Counted from the first letter of the stretch, positions 24,620-35,082 are shown. The stretch is DNA of 64,000 nucleotides from Eubacterium sp. (GCA_017433295.1 JAFRHL010000006.1:1-64000); one strand, 5' to 3'. Notes: a model not told the origin generated them from the sequence alone. Numbers and translations are program-made.

Positions 24620-25609
24620 ATGTCCGGAACTGAAACAGCCGTTAAGGAAATATACGGATCTGATTTTCCCGTGATCCTGGCCCCCATGGCAGGCATCACT
24701 GACCTGCCCTTCCGCCTTCTCTGTAAAGAACAGGGGGCAGATGCCATGATCACAGAGATGATCAGCGCCAAAGCCCTGTATTATGGCAATAAAAATACGA
24801 CACCTCTGATGCAGACCCTGAAAGAGGAAGCACCTGTGGGTGTGCAGATATTCGGGTCAGACCCCGAACTGATGGGCCGGATGGCCCATAAGATCGAAGA
24901 TAAGGGTTTTGCTTTCATTGATATCAACATGGGCTGTCCCGTCCCGAAAATCGTGAACAATCATGAAGGATCGGCCCTGATGCTTGCCCCCGAACTTGCC
25001 GGTAAGATCGTCCATGAGGTGGCGGGATCTGTTTCCCTTCCGGTCACCGTCAAGTTTCGTGCCGGCTTTGACGAGACCCATAAGAATGCCGTGGAATTTG
25101 CCCGGATTCTGGAGGAAAACGGTGCTTCGGCCCTGGCAGTCCACGCAAGGACCAGGGAGCAGTATTACAGCGGGAAGGCTGATTGGGGCATCATAAAGAG
25201 AGTAAAAGAAGCAGTTTCGGTGCCGGTGATAGGAAATGGCGACCTGTTCTGCGGCAGGGATGTTCTTAAGATGAAAGAAATCACCGGATGTGACGGAGTG
25301 ATGATAGGCAGAGGGGCAAAAGGAAATCCCTGGATTTTCAGGGAGATCAGGGCGGCTTTAAATGGGGAGCCCCATCCTGCGGCGCCTGATGCCTCCCAGG
25401 TTATCGAAATGATTCTGCAGCAGGCCCGGCTGGGGGTACATTACAAAGGTGAGTATACAGCTATTCGGGAGATGAGGAAACACACGGCCTGGTATACCAC
25501 AGGCATGCCGGGATCTTCTAAACTCCGAGCCGCAGTGAACCATGTATCATCTTTTGAAGCTCTGGAGAATTTGCTGCGGTCAGGTGTAAATGTTATAGAA
25601 ATGACTTAA
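24620..25609 (+). CDS. dusB: tRNA-dihydrouridine synthase (DusB type)
   Basis: FMN-dependent reduction of uridine to dihydrouridine in tRNA. The TIM barrel begins PVILAPMAGITDLPFRLLC, followed by VGVQIFGSDPELM, INMGCPVPKIVNNHEGSAL with the catalytic Cys, and KFRAGFD, VHARTREQYYSG and MIGRGAKGNPWIF. ATG 24620 (GGTGAG nearby) gives 329 residues in the family's usual range; an in-frame ATG at 24599, overlapping coaX, is an alternative. Ends 106 bp before greA, which has its own promoter. Confidence 0.92.
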   Translation: MSGTETAVKEIYGSDFPVILAPMAGITDLPFRLLCKEQGADAMITEMISAKALYYGNKNTTPLMQTLKEEAPVGVQIFGSDPELMGRMAHKIEDKGFAFIDINMGCPVPKIVNNHEGSALMLAPELAGKIVHEVAGSVSLPVTVKFRAGFDETHKNAVEFARILEENGASALAVHARTREQYYSGKADWGIIKRVKEAVSVPVIGNGDLFCGRDVLKMKEITGCDGVMIGRGAKGNPWIFREIRAALNGEPHPAAPDASQVIEMILQQARLGVHYKGEYTAIREMRKHTAWYTTGMPGSSKLRAAVNHVSSFEALENLLRSGVNVIEMT

Positions 25610-25643
25610 AGGACAAACAGAATGAAAAAGGCTTTTTGCTTTA

Positions 25644-25672
25644 TTGACATTGACTCCTTTTTGTCCTATAAT
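25644..25672 (+). promoter_or_regulatory. Perfect consensus sigma-A promoter of greA
   Basis: TTGACA at 25644-25649, 17-bp spacer and TATAAT at 25667-25672: both hexamers match consensus exactly. The start would be near 25679, about 37 nt before the greA ATG. This is the best promoter in the window. Confidence 0.9.
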
Positions 25673-25715
25673 AGTCTGACGCAGGAAAATAAGTTGAGAG
25701 AGGTGTATAGTAATA

Positions 25716-26210
25716 ATGGTTGATACCAAGAAGCATATCCTTACAGTTAAGGGGATGAAAGCTCTGGAGGATGAACTGCAGGAGCTGAAGGTGGTTAAAC
25801 GTAAGGAGATCGCTCAGAAGATCAAGGAAGCCCGGGAACAGGGAGATCTTTCGGAGAATGCGGAATATGATGCAGCCAAGGATGAACAGCGCTCCATAGA
25901 ATCCCGTATTGAAGAACTGGAGAAGATCATCAAGAATGCGGAGGTCATCGACGAAAGCGCTATTGACAGCGATACCGTGAGCATCGGTTCTACCGTGAAG
26001 TTCCACGATAACGAATTTGATGAAGATCTGGAGTACAGGATCGTAGGATCTACAGAGTCGGATATATTAAAGGGACTGATTTCCAATGAGTCTCCTCTTG
26101 GAAAAGCTCTCATCGGTTCAAGGATCGGTGAGGAGATAGAGGTGGAAGGAGCAGACGGCTACAGCTCCACATACAAGATTCTTGAGATCTACAGGGCAGA
26201 AGATATTTAA
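25716..26210 (+). CDS. greA: Transcription elongation factor GreA
   Basis: Rescues backtracked RNA polymerase by stimulating transcript cleavage. The 164-residue protein has the N-terminal antiparallel coiled coil with the acidic tip REQGDLSENAEYDAAKDEQ and the C-terminal FKBP-like domain (FHDNEFDEDLEYRIVG to GKALIGSRIGEE). Complete. In many Firmicutes greA is followed by lysS, but here a terminator follows. GAGAGAGG lies about 12 bp before ATG 25716. Confidence 0.97.
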   Translation: MVDTKKHILTVKGMKALEDELQELKVVKRKEIAQKIKEAREQGDLSENAEYDAAKDEQRSIESRIEELEKIIKNAEVIDESAIDSDTVSIGSTVKFHDNEFDEDLEYRIVGSTESDILKGLISNESPLGKALIGSRIGEEIEVEGADGYSSTYKILEIYRAEDI

Positions 26211-26230
26211 ACGAACTGATACGAGAAAAT

Positions 26231-26270
26231 AAGCAGAGAGTACGTTAAAAAGTATTCTCTGCTTTTGTTT
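26231..26270 (+). terminator. Rho-independent terminator after greA
   Basis: GCAGAGA (from 26233) pairs with TCTCTGC ending at 26262, imperfect middle, followed by TTTTGTTTTG. Confidence 0.8.
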
Positions 26271-26349
26271 TGTCACATGAGGCTGATAAATTATTAAACT
26301 TATTTAATATTTTATTCATGGTTTTTTCCTGTAATTCCTCAGACTTTCA

Positions 26350-26358
26350 TGGTATACT
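26350..26358 (+). promoter_or_regulatory. Extended -10 promoter before the 26.4-kb gene pair
   Basis: TGG-TATACT at 26350-26358 fits an extended -10 element; no clear -35 is present. The start would be near 26365. Confidence 0.5.
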
Positions 26359-26364
26359 AAAAAT

Positions 26365-26418
26365 GTTTGTGGAGTTTACAAACCCGGTTCTTGAAATGCC
26401 CCGAGTGTTTCAATGACC
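26365..26418 (+). promoter_or_regulatory. Two-hairpin structured leader
   Basis: Hairpin 1 is GTTTGT/ACAAAC at 26365-26383; hairpin 2 pairs GGT and TTGAAA (26386-26396) with TTTCAA and ACC (26408-26418). They begin at the predicted transcript start and end 17 nt before the RBS. I do not recognise a known riboswitch class. Confidence 0.4.
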
Positions 26419-26446
26419 TTATAAACAGATGTACCGGAGGCAGAAT

Positions 26447-26863
26447 TTGATAGACACAAAAAAGGTCACCATGATGACCGGACTTGCTATATATGAACAG
26501 GGTCAGGGGAAAGAGGAGAGAAAGCTGCGCAGGTACAGCCGGAGAGTATATCTTGATATCCGGCGTCTGATTAGCTTTTTATGCCTGACAGCAGCTTATA
26601 TCCTGACAGCGGGATTATTCTGTCTTCGCTATATAGATGACATCTTTTCCCAGGGCTTCGGATATAATTACAGATCATTATTGCTGCGCCTGGGCCTTAT
26701 CTACCTGCTGACTATTGCTGTCGGTATGATAATAATGGAACGCATCTATAAAAGAAGATACGATACGATGATAGAGAATCTGAAAAAGTATGATAAGGAT
26801 CTGTATGAGCTGGACAAATACCTGAAGGAACAAAAGGGGCCGGGAAAGCATACAGGATCATAA
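26447..26863 (+). CDS. Two-helix membrane protein of unknown function
   Basis: TTG 26447 has GGAGG 6 bp upstream and is preferred over ATG 26429, which has no RBS. The 138-residue protein has a basic amphipathic N-terminus (MIDTKKVTMMTGLAIYEQGQ, KEERKLRRYSRR), two transmembrane helices (about 47-68 and 84-102) and a charged C-terminal helix (YDTMIENLKKYDKDLYELDKY). I do not recognise a family with known function. It lies 54 bp before another membrane protein and upstream of cdaA, so a link with c-di-AMP signalling or the cell envelope is conceivable but unproven. Confidence 0.7.
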   Translation: MIDTKKVTMMTGLAIYEQGQGKEERKLRRYSRRVYLDIRRLISFLCLTAAYILTAGLFCLRYIDDIFSQGFGYNYRSLLLRLGLIYLLTIAVGMIIMERIYKRRYDTMIENLKKYDKDLYELDKYLKEQKGPGKHTGS

Positions 26864-26917
26864 TTCTTAAACAGCAGAAAACGACAATCAGGCATATTAA
26901 CAGGAAGCAGGATTATT

Positions 26918-27925
26918 ATGGCACAGTTAATCGATCTGAAGGAGAATATATTCGCATTTTACAGGAAGAATGGTGTATATATACGGCCGGCGCTTAAAGT
27001 AGTATTATCATTTTTACTTCTCCTGTTTTTTTCAAAAATGTTCGGATATAACTCCAGAATAAACAAAATATACATATTTGCGGTGATTTCTGCCATGCAG
27101 GCCGTTATGCCCATTTCTTTTATTTTCTATGTATCGGCCATCCTGATTGCCGGAAACCTGTGGATAGTATCGCCGGAGATCATGTTTGTTTTTCTTGCGG
27201 TCATTGCGGCCTGCTGGCTGGCAGTGGCGCGCATGGACCGCAGATATACGCTGCTGGCAGTACTGACTCCGGTTCTTTTCTTCCTTAAAGTGGAGTATCT
27301 GCTGCCTGTGGCAGCCGGCATGGTAGTGGGGATCGGCGGCGTCCTGCCTGTGGCAGGCGGCATTATGATCTATTATATCAGTCTGTATACCCGTGAAGTG
27401 AGCAATCTTCTGGCGACCACCAGCGGTAATGAGACCGGACTGGGAATGCAGAGGATGATCCAGCTGCTGTCGATAGACAGGGGACTGCTGGTTATAATGG
27501 TTTCTTTCTGCCTGGTAGTGTTTATTTCCGCAGTTTTATACAGAATGTTCCATGAGAGAGCCTGGGTTTTTACTGTGATAATCGGCAATGTGGCCCTGGC
27601 GCTGCTTCTTTTATCCGGCCGTTTGATCTTTGAACTGGATTATACCATATGGCGAGTATTCCTGGAATGCATTCTGGCAGTAGGGATAGCCGGTATATAT
27701 CAGTTTTTCCGGGGAATCGGCGATGTCAGCAGAATGGAAAAAGTAACATTTGAAGATGACGAGTACATATACTATGTAAAAGCAGTTCCCAAGATAAAGG
27801 TTTCCCTTACAGAAAGAAGTGTTACCCGGATCCAGCCCGAGGAGTCCTCTTCCAATGAAGAGGACGATGGAGGCCGGAAAGCAGGTCAGGAAACCGGGGA
27901 GCAGGACGGCACAGGTGAGACATAA
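26918..27925 (+). CDS. Polytopic membrane protein of unknown function upstream of cdaA
   Basis: A 335-residue protein with about eight to nine hydrophobic segments between residues 20 and 265, followed by a cytosolic tail containing VTFEDDEYIYYVKAVPKIKV and a low-complexity acidic end (EESSSNEEDDGGRKAGQE). No transporter signature is recognised. It ends 9 bp before cdaA, so it is almost certainly cotranscribed with the c-di-AMP genes and may sense or adjust envelope state for them; that is inference from position only. Confidence 0.75.
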   Translation: MAQLIDLKENIFAFYRKNGVYIRPALKVVLSFLLLLFFSKMFGYNSRINKIYIFAVISAMQAVMPISFIFYVSAILIAGNLWIVSPEIMFVFLAVIAACWLAVARMDRRYTLLAVLTPVLFFLKVEYLLPVAAGMVVGIGGVLPVAGGIMIYYISLYTREVSNLLATTSGNETGLGMQRMIQLLSIDRGLLVIMVSFCLVVFISAVLYRMFHERAWVFTVIIGNVALALLLLSGRLIFELDYTIWRVFLECILAVGIAGIYQFFRGIGDVSRMEKVTFEDDEYIYYVKAVPKIKVSLTERSVTRIQPEESSSNEEDDGGRKAGQETGEQDGTGET

Positions 27926-27934
27926 GGAGCAATA

Positions 27935-28825
27935 ATGAATATCGAACATCTACAGAAAATGATTGAAAAGTATTTATATTGGTTGTCCCTGCCATCCATT
28001 GGTTTTACGGATATTCTTGAGATCATTATTATCAGTGTCATTATATATCAGGTTATTAAATGGGTACAGCTTACCAGGGCCTGGACCCTGTTCAAAGGGA
28101 TCATTGTCCTGCTGCTGTTTGCTTTTTTTGCCGCTGTTTTCCAGCTGAACACTATTTCCTGGCTGCTGTCGAACTCCCTGGGGGTCGGCATTACTGCTGC
28201 CATTATTATTTTCCAGCCTGAATTGCGGCGGGCTCTGGAACAGCTGGGAAGACAGAATATTGTTACAAAGTTTCTGTTTACACAAAATGATTACCGGGAC
28301 ACCGGTTCTACCATCACTGACAGGACCATAAATGAGATCGTCAGAGCTTCCTTTGAGATGGGAATGGTTAAGACAGGAGCCCTGATGGTGATCGAACAGA
28401 AGGTTGCCCTGGGTGAGTATGAAAGAACAGGGATTACGATAGACGGCATGCTGACCAGTCAGCTGCTGATCAATATATTTGAGCATAATACACCTTTACA
28501 TGACGGCGCTGTCATTATCCGGGGAAACAGGATCATTTCCGCAACCTGTTATCTGCCTCTTTCTGATAATATGGATCTGGGAAAGGAATACGGGACCAGG
28601 CACCGGGCGGCACTGGGTATCAGTGAAGTCTCGGACAGCCTGACCATCGTTGTTTCCGAGGAGACCGGCGCGGTATCTGTCGCCCTGGACGGAAGGCTCT
28701 ACCGGAATCTCAGCAGGAAGGAGCTTTTGGATAAGCTGGCTCCTCTTAAGACGGAAGATGTAAATATCGATGTATTCAGGAAATGGAAAGGTCTGTTGAG
28801 AAATGAAAGACAAAATGATGAATAA
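27935..28825 (+). CDS. cdaA: Diadenylate cyclase CdaA
   Basis: Makes cyclic di-AMP from ATP at the membrane. The 296-residue protein has three N-terminal transmembrane helices (about 20-85) and a DAC domain with the catalytic HDGA motif at 189-192 (PLHDGAVIIRG) and the RHR motif at 222-224 (GTRHRAALGISEVSD). Length and layout match CdaA/DacA of Firmicutes. It overlaps the YbbR-domain gene cdaR by 23 bp, the standard arrangement; glmM, often next, is absent here. Confidence 0.97.
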   Translation: MNIEHLQKMIEKYLYWLSLPSIGFTDILEIIIISVIIYQVIKWVQLTRAWTLFKGIIVLLLFAFFAAVFQLNTISWLLSNSLGVGITAAIIIFQPELRRALEQLGRQNIVTKFLFTQNDYRDTGSTITDRTINEIVRASFEMGMVKTGALMVIEQKVALGEYERTGITIDGMLTSQLLINIFEHNTPLHDGAVIIRGNRIISATCYLPLSDNMDLGKEYGTRHRAALGISEVSDSLTIVVSEETGAVSVALDGRLYRNLSRKELLDKLAPLKTEDVNIDVFRKWKGLLRNERQNDE

Positions 28826-30026
28826 TACCGGCATGAAGATTCTTTCCGTAATGATTGCTATTCTGATTTGGCTTCTGGTGGCCAACACCAATGATCCGGT
28901 GGTGACAAAGAAGTTTTCTGATATTTCCGTGAAGGTGATAAATGACAATGTACTGACAGATGAAGGATATGCCTACGAAATAACCGAAGGAGAAGCGGTT
29001 ACCATTACTGTCAGGGGGAAGAACAGCATTGTCGGAGGTCTTTCCGCATCGGATTTTCAGGCGGTGGCTGACTTTTCCAAGTTATCAAAGGTGGATGCCA
29101 TTCCCATTGATGTCACTGTGAAAAAGTATTCTGACCAGCTGGAGCTGTCTCTGGGCAATGTCAACACCATGAAGATCCGGGAGGAAAAGGTCACCAGCAC
29201 CAGTGTACCTGTAAATGTTGATGTGAAAGGAGAAGCTGCTGAAGGGTATGCCATCGGAAAAGCCTACGGGACACCTAACTTGGTTAAGGTTACCGGACCT
29301 GAGAACATGCTGAATAATATTAAAGAAATTAAAGCAGAGGTCAAGGTAGATGGTATTTCAGAGGATGTAACGACTACGGTCAAACCTGTACTGTATGATA
29401 AGGAAGGCAATGTGGTCGACAGCAACCAGATCGACATGGATGCTTCTACTATCAGCGTTTTTATCGAGGTGTGGAAAACGAAATCCGTTAAGGTGAACCT
29501 GGATGTCTCCGGGAAACCTGCATCGGGACATGTCCTGGTGAATTTTGATTATGAACCCAAAAAGATAACAATTGCCGCACCGGACAGCATACTTAAAAAT
29601 CTGGAGGAGATTGATCTGGGTAATATCGATCTGGATGGTCTCACAGAGAACTATGAATCTGATTTTAATATTACAGAACACATTCAGGAGGATGATGTTA
29701 TCCTGGTGGATGAGACATCTGATATTAAAGTAAAAGCCACCATCGAAAAGATCATTAACAGAACACTGGGCTTTACCGCCAAAGATATAACCATAAAAGG
29801 TAATAATAATAACAGGGAAGTTACTTTTGATAAAGCCAACAAATATTCCATGACCATAGAGGGGGCATCTTCTGTTATCAATAATCTGAGGATCTCGGAT
29901 TTTGATCCCTGGATCAATGTCGAAGGTCTGGAAGAAGGGGAACATGAGCTGACTGTACATGTAAAAGAACTTGAGGGAGTTACCGTGGAGCAGACAGCGA
30001 TAATAAAAGTTACTCTGGGAGAATAA
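28803..30026 (+). CDS. cdaR: CdaR, YbbR-domain regulator of CdaA
   Basis: Membrane-anchored extracytoplasmic partner that modulates CdaA activity. The 407-residue protein has one N-terminal signal-anchor (about 10-28, ILSVMIAILIWLLVANTND) and four YbbR-type beta-rich repeats, each opening with a V.V.V or K..V.V pattern (about 45-120, 125-210, 220-305 and 310-405). Overlap of 23 bp with cdaA indicates translational coupling. Full length. Confidence 0.95.
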   Translation: MKDKMMNNTGMKILSVMIAILIWLLVANTNDPVVTKKFSDISVKVINDNVLTDEGYAYEITEGEAVTITVRGKNSIVGGLSASDFQAVADFSKLSKVDAIPIDVTVKKYSDQLELSLGNVNTMKIREEKVTSTSVPVNVDVKGEAAEGYAIGKAYGTPNLVKVTGPENMLNNIKEIKAEVKVDGISEDVTTTVKPVLYDKEGNVVDSNQIDMDASTISVFIEVWKTKSVKVNLDVSGKPASGHVLVNFDYEPKKITIAAPDSILKNLEEIDLGNIDLDGLTENYESDFNITEHIQEDDVILVDETSDIKVKATIEKIINRTLGFTAKDITIKGNNNNREVTFDKANKYSMTIEGASSVINNLRISDFDPWINVEGLEEGEHELTVHVKELEGVTVEQTAIIKVTLGE

Positions 30027-30029
30027 AAT

Positions 30030-30557
30030 ATGAAACAAAAGACAGAAATACTGTTGTGCAAAGCTTTTATGGAGCTTATGAAGAAGTACCCGTTTCCCAA
30101 AATAACCATTCAGAAGATCGCATCTCAATGCGGTGTGAATCGTCAGACCTTTTATTATCATTTTGACAATATTTATGATCTGATGGCGTCTTCTTTTGAG
30201 TATGAACTGATTTATGAATGTCATATGTATGATGAGGATTCCTGGGAGGGGGTAATGAAACGGTTCCTGAAATGGATGAAAGAAAACCGTGTCATCATTA
30301 AAAATATCCTGACCAATATTGAGTCCCGCTATCTCAGGCAGGCAATGTATCCTATGATCAGAAGATGCCTGGAAGATAAATACCGGCCTAATATCATCAT
30401 CCGGCATGATTCGGACATTGATGATGAATTTATGCACCGGTTTCTTACCTATGGCATAACGCAGTATATCATGGAGTGGGCAGAAAATGACTTTAAAGAA
30501 AGCATCAATTCGATGACCGGTCAGTTTCTTCTGGTCCTTAAGAAGCTCTACAGCTGA
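30030..30557 (+). CDS. TetR-family regulator, DhaS-like
   Basis: A 175-residue regulator with an N-terminal helix-turn-helix ending ITIQKIASQCGVNRQTFYYHF (residues about 25-45). The C-terminal part (WEGVMKRFLKWMKENR, ILTNIESRYLRQAMYP, ITQYIMEWAENDF) resembles the TetR-C-8 group that includes DhaS, the activator of dihydroxyacetone kinase genes. It starts 3 bp after cdaR and is 9 bp before the methyltransferase gene. glpK lies 1 kb downstream, so a glycerol/dihydroxyacetone link is possible but weak. Confidence 0.85.
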   Translation: MKQKTEILLCKAFMELMKKYPFPKITIQKIASQCGVNRQTFYYHFDNIYDLMASSFEYELIYECHMYDEDSWEGVMKRFLKWMKENRVIIKNILTNIESRYLRQAMYPMIRRCLEDKYRPNIIIRHDSDIDDEFMHRFLTYGITQYIMEWAENDFKESINSMTGQFLLVLKKLYS

Positions 30558-30566
30558 GAGGCGGTT

Positions 30567-31340
30567 ATGATTTCAAGTATTTCAAATGAAAAAATAAAGA
30601 ATGTGGTTCATCTCAGAAAAAGCGCAAAGGCCCGAAGGATCCAGGAGTGTTTTCTGGTGGAAGGTCCCAGGATGTTTTTTGAGATACCGGTTTCACTGCT
30701 GCGGGAGGTCTATGTTACGGAAGAATTCAGTCGTAAATATGCAGATAGACTGAAAGGGTATTCCTATGAGCTGATCACGGAGAAAGTGTGCTGCCACCTT
30801 TCCGATACTAAAACCCCCCAGGGGGTGGTTGCTGTGGTGGGGCGCAGGAACTGTTCCCTGGAGGATATGACCGGGAGAGATGGCAAAGCCTGCATCATAG
30901 TCCTTGAGAACCTTCAGGACCCGGGGAATATGGGTACAGTCATGAGAACCGCCGAGGCTGCCGGTGTGACCGGGATCATTATGAACAAGGGGACGGTGGA
31001 TCCCTATAATCCGAAAGTAATAAGGTCAACAATGGGTGCGGTTTTCCGCATCCCTTTTCTTGAGACGGAGGATCTTGCCGCAGATATAGGTTTCCTGAAG
31101 GAAAGAGGCATTGCCGTATATGCCGCTCACCTTGAGGGAGATGTGTTTTATCATTGCGATTTCAGCAGGCCCTGTGCCTTTCTGGTGGGAAATGAGGGGA
31201 ACGGACTGACAAGAGAAACAGCTTCCCTGGCTGACTTTAAGATAAGGATTCCCATGGAAGGAAGTATCGAGTCTCTTAATGCCGGTGTGGCCGCTTCGCT
31301 GCTGATGTATGAGGCCTTAAGACAGCGAAGATGGAGCTGA
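30567..31340 (+). CDS. TrmH/SpoU-family RNA 2'-O-methyltransferase
   Basis: SAM-dependent ribose methylation of rRNA or tRNA. The 257-residue protein has an N-terminal L30e-like substrate domain (about 1-90) and a trefoil-knot SPOUT domain with motif 1 LENLQDPGNMGTVMRTAEAAG, here quoted in part, motif 2 FLVGNEGNGL and motif 3 IPMEGSIESLNAGVAASLLMY. It resembles RlmB/YsgA-type enzymes usually found near pheS in Firmicutes; pheS is 10 kb away here. Target nucleotide unknown. Confidence 0.92.
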   Translation: MISSISNEKIKNVVHLRKSAKARRIQECFLVEGPRMFFEIPVSLLREVYVTEEFSRKYADRLKGYSYELITEKVCCHLSDTKTPQGVVAVVGRRNCSLEDMTGRDGKACIIVLENLQDPGNMGTVMRTAEAAGVTGIIMNKGTVDPYNPKVIRSTMGAVFRIPFLETEDLAADIGFLKERGIAVYAAHLEGDVFYHCDFSRPCAFLVGNEGNGLTRETASLADFKIRIPMEGSIESLNAGVAASLLMYEALRQRRWS

Positions 31341-31520
31341 AGCTTTTTATTTGTATGAAATGACGGAATAATATAAATGTGATAGAAATTCAGTTATATA
31401 ATGTGTCCAGAATAGCAGTGAAAATATCTTCCTATGCCATACAAAAAGACCATAAAAACACGACAAACATCCGGAATTGTATAAATACATATATTGGCGA
31501 TTATGTTATTATATATACGG

Positions 31521-31545
31521 TAGCCGGATAGAAGTTTTCTGGCTA
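31521..31545 (+). promoter_or_regulatory. Small hairpin in the glpK leader
   Basis: TAGCCGGA (31521-31528) pairs with TCTGGCTA (31538-31545) with one G-T pair. It lies 20 nt before AAGGAGG. The 239-bp gap 31341-31579 also has AT-rich -10 like sequences but no promoter I can place with confidence. Confidence 0.35.
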
Positions 31546-31546
31546 A

Positions 31547-33076
<1,530 letters not shown>

Positions 33077-33143
33077 TTCTTATCCCGAAGCGATTGCGTG
33101 ATATATCGTATTTAGCTTATAATCCTGTAAAGGATGAAACAGG

Positions 33144-33173
33144 GCCGGCAATTATTTGCCGGCTCTTTTTTTT
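33144..33173 (+). terminator. Rho-independent terminator after glpK
   Basis: GCCGGCAA (33144-33151), 4-nt loop, TTGCCGGC (33156-33163), then TCTTTTTTTT. Confidence 0.92.
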
Positions 33174-33252
33174 AATTTATCTAATGTTTGTCATAACAAC
33201 CTCCTGTAAGGAAGTGCAATATTTAGTATGAAGCACATAACAAATGTCTTTA

Positions 33253-33282
33253 TTGACTAATTTTTACAGGCTGGTATATAGT
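33253..33282 (+). promoter_or_regulatory. Promoter of the cation efflux gene
   Basis: TTGACT at 33253-33258 with TATATA at 33275-33280 (16-bp spacer) or TATAGT at 33277-33282 (18 bp). The leader to ATG 33397 is about 110 nt. The rest of the 320-bp gap 33077-33396 holds only the glpK terminator. Confidence 0.6.
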
Positions 33283-33396
33283 ATATCTTGCCCAATGAAC
33301 CCAATGAAGATAGCATGGATCGTTCTGCTTAAAATCAGCTTCCGCAATCCTGTATATCGTCATAGTATAAATAAGAATAGACCGGGAGGCTTTGTT

Positions 33397-34284
33397 ATGA
33401 ATCCACAGGAAAGTAAAAAGATTGCCATGCACATTTCCAATATCAGTATTGCTACCAATGTTGGATTGTCTTTACTTAAGATGATCGCCGGAGTCATTGC
33501 CCACTCCAGTGCCATGATCTCCGATGCAGTACATTCACTTTCTGATGTCCTAAGTACCTTTGTAGTTATGATCGGAATTCATATTTCCAGTAAAGAGTCA
33601 GACCAGGGACATCAGTACGGGCATGAAAGGTTCGAATGTGTGGCATCCATCATTCTTTCCAGTATGCTGGCCCTTACCGGGGCAGGTATCGGCTATTCCG
33701 GCATTAAGACTATTATCAGCGGAACCGGCACCCTGAAGGCTCCGGGAATGCTGGCCCTCATTGCTGCTGCAGTATCTATTGTTGTAAAAGAACTTTTATT
33801 CTGGTATACTAAGATTGGTGCGGAGAAGATCAAATCAGGAGCCCTCATGGCAGATGCCTGGCATCACAGATCGGATGCCCTTTCATCAGTGGGCAGTTTA
33901 CTGGGTATCGGCGCCGCCAGGCTGGGATACCCCATCTTTGATCCGCTGGCAGGTATCCTGATTTGTTTGTTTATTTTTAAGGCAGCTTATGATATTTTTA
34001 AGGATGCGGTAGATAAGATGGTTGATGCCTCAGTGGATGATTCCATCATTGAGGAGATGAGGAAAGTGATCCTTGCCCAGGAAGGGGTTATGGGAATCGA
34101 TGTCATAAGAACCCGCATGTTCGGATCCAGATATTATGTGGATGTGGAGATATCCGCAGATCCCGACCTGAACCTGGAGGAAGCCCATGCCATTGCTCAC
34201 AGGGTCCATGATAAGATAGAAGACACATTCAAAGAGGCGAAGCATGTGATGGTACATGTGAATCCATGTACGCAGGGATCATAA
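33397..34284 (+). CDS. Cation diffusion facilitator family transporter
   Basis: Exports divalent metal ions (Zn, Fe, Mn or Co) in exchange for protons. ATG 33397 follows GGGAGG by 7 bp; the longer open frame from 33244 lies in promoter DNA and is rejected. The 295-residue protein has six helices, metal-site motifs SDAVHSLSDVLS (helix 2, HxxxD) and DAWHHRSDALSS (helix 5, HxxxD), and a C-terminal cytosolic domain (about 205-295) ending HVNPC. The HxxxD pairs suggest zinc or related ions. Monocistronic or followed by the MBL gene 40 bp on. Confidence 0.93.
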   Translation: MNPQESKKIAMHISNISIATNVGLSLLKMIAGVIAHSSAMISDAVHSLSDVLSTFVVMIGIHISSKESDQGHQYGHERFECVASIILSSMLALTGAGIGYSGIKTIISGTGTLKAPGMLALIAAAVSIVVKELLFWYTKIGAEKIKSGALMADAWHHRSDALSSVGSLLGIGAARLGYPIFDPLAGILICLFIFKAAYDIFKDAVDKMVDASVDDSIIEEMRKVILAQEGVMGIDVIRTRMFGSRYYVDVEISADPDLNLEEAHAIAHRVHDKIEDTFKEAKHVMVHVNPCTQGS

Positions 34285-34324
34285 GTCCTTTGGAAGAGAG
34301 GTCATTTTTGATAAGGGGACAGAT

Positions 34325-35041
34325 ATGGATAAAAGATGTATTGTAACCTATATTAAGCACAGCGGCGTTTTAGTGGAGACAAAAAGCAGTTATCTTCTGT
34401 TTGATTACTGGGAAGGAGAATTGCCGGACCTTGATTTTGGAAAGGATCTGTATATATTTTCATCCCATATACATCGTGACCATTATACGAAGAGTATTTT
34501 TAAGCTGGAGAACAGGTGCATCAATGTTGAATATATTCTGTCTTCCGATATCAGGAGAGGAAGCAGGGAATGGCGGAAAGCAGAGAATGTAACCTTCATC
34601 GCTCCCTGCAGCCGGAAAAAGTCAGGCAGACTGGAGATTCGGACCTACCGGTCAACAGATGCCGGTGTTGCGTTTCTGGTAAAAATTGACGGATTGACCA
34701 TCTATCACGCCGGGGATCTTCACTGGTGGTACTGGCCGGAGGATCCCAGGGAGGATAATGAGGGGAGAAGAAAGAATAATTATCTGAAGGAGATTCATAA
34801 GCTGGAAGGTGAATCCCCTGATATTTCCTTCGTGGTACTAGACCCCAGACAGAAGGATGCGGGAGGCTATGGCATGGACCAGTTCCTGGCCCATGTACAC
34901 AGCCATTACGTTTTTCCCATTCATTTCTGGGAGAATTATGAGTATGTGAGAAACTATATAGATAAAAATGAATCTAAATATCCTGCGGTATGTCTGAAAA
35001 TGATCAGCCGGCAGGGAGAAAGATTTGAGATAGAGTTTTGA
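34325..35041 (+). CDS. MBL-fold metallo-hydrolase
   Basis: A 238-residue protein with the zinc motif SSHIHRDHY near residue 46 (HxHxDH), a later Asp/His in YHAGDLHWWYWPED and a final His in PIHFWENY. It is of the UlaG/L-ascorbate-lactonase-like or YtkL-like group (COG2220 style), whose substrates are mostly unknown. No signal peptide, so cytosolic. It follows the cation transporter by 40 bp and converges on queC. Confidence 0.85.
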   Translation: MDKRCIVTYIKHSGVLVETKSSYLLFDYWEGELPDLDFGKDLYIFSSHIHRDHYTKSIFKLENRCINVEYILSSDIRRGSREWRKAENVTFIAPCSRKKSGRLEIRTYRSTDAGVAFLVKIDGLTIYHAGDLHWWYWPEDPREDNEGRRKNNYLKEIHKLEGESPDISFVVLDPRQKDAGGYGMDQFLAHVHSHYVFPIHFWENYEYVRNYIDKNESKYPAVCLKMISRQGERFEIEF

Positions 35042-35082
35042 TTGATTATACAGCCGGCCTGAACATAGAAACGGTTTATTGT

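Noticed and set aside
29358-30437. A 359-codon minus-strand frame across cdaR and the TetR gene
   Set aside because: It spans two well supported genes and is rich in Phe, Ile and His as expected for an antisense shadow.
33244-33396. Longer N-terminus for the cation efflux protein
   Set aside because: This stretch carries a promoter, and a proper RBS precedes ATG 33397, where the family N-terminus begins.
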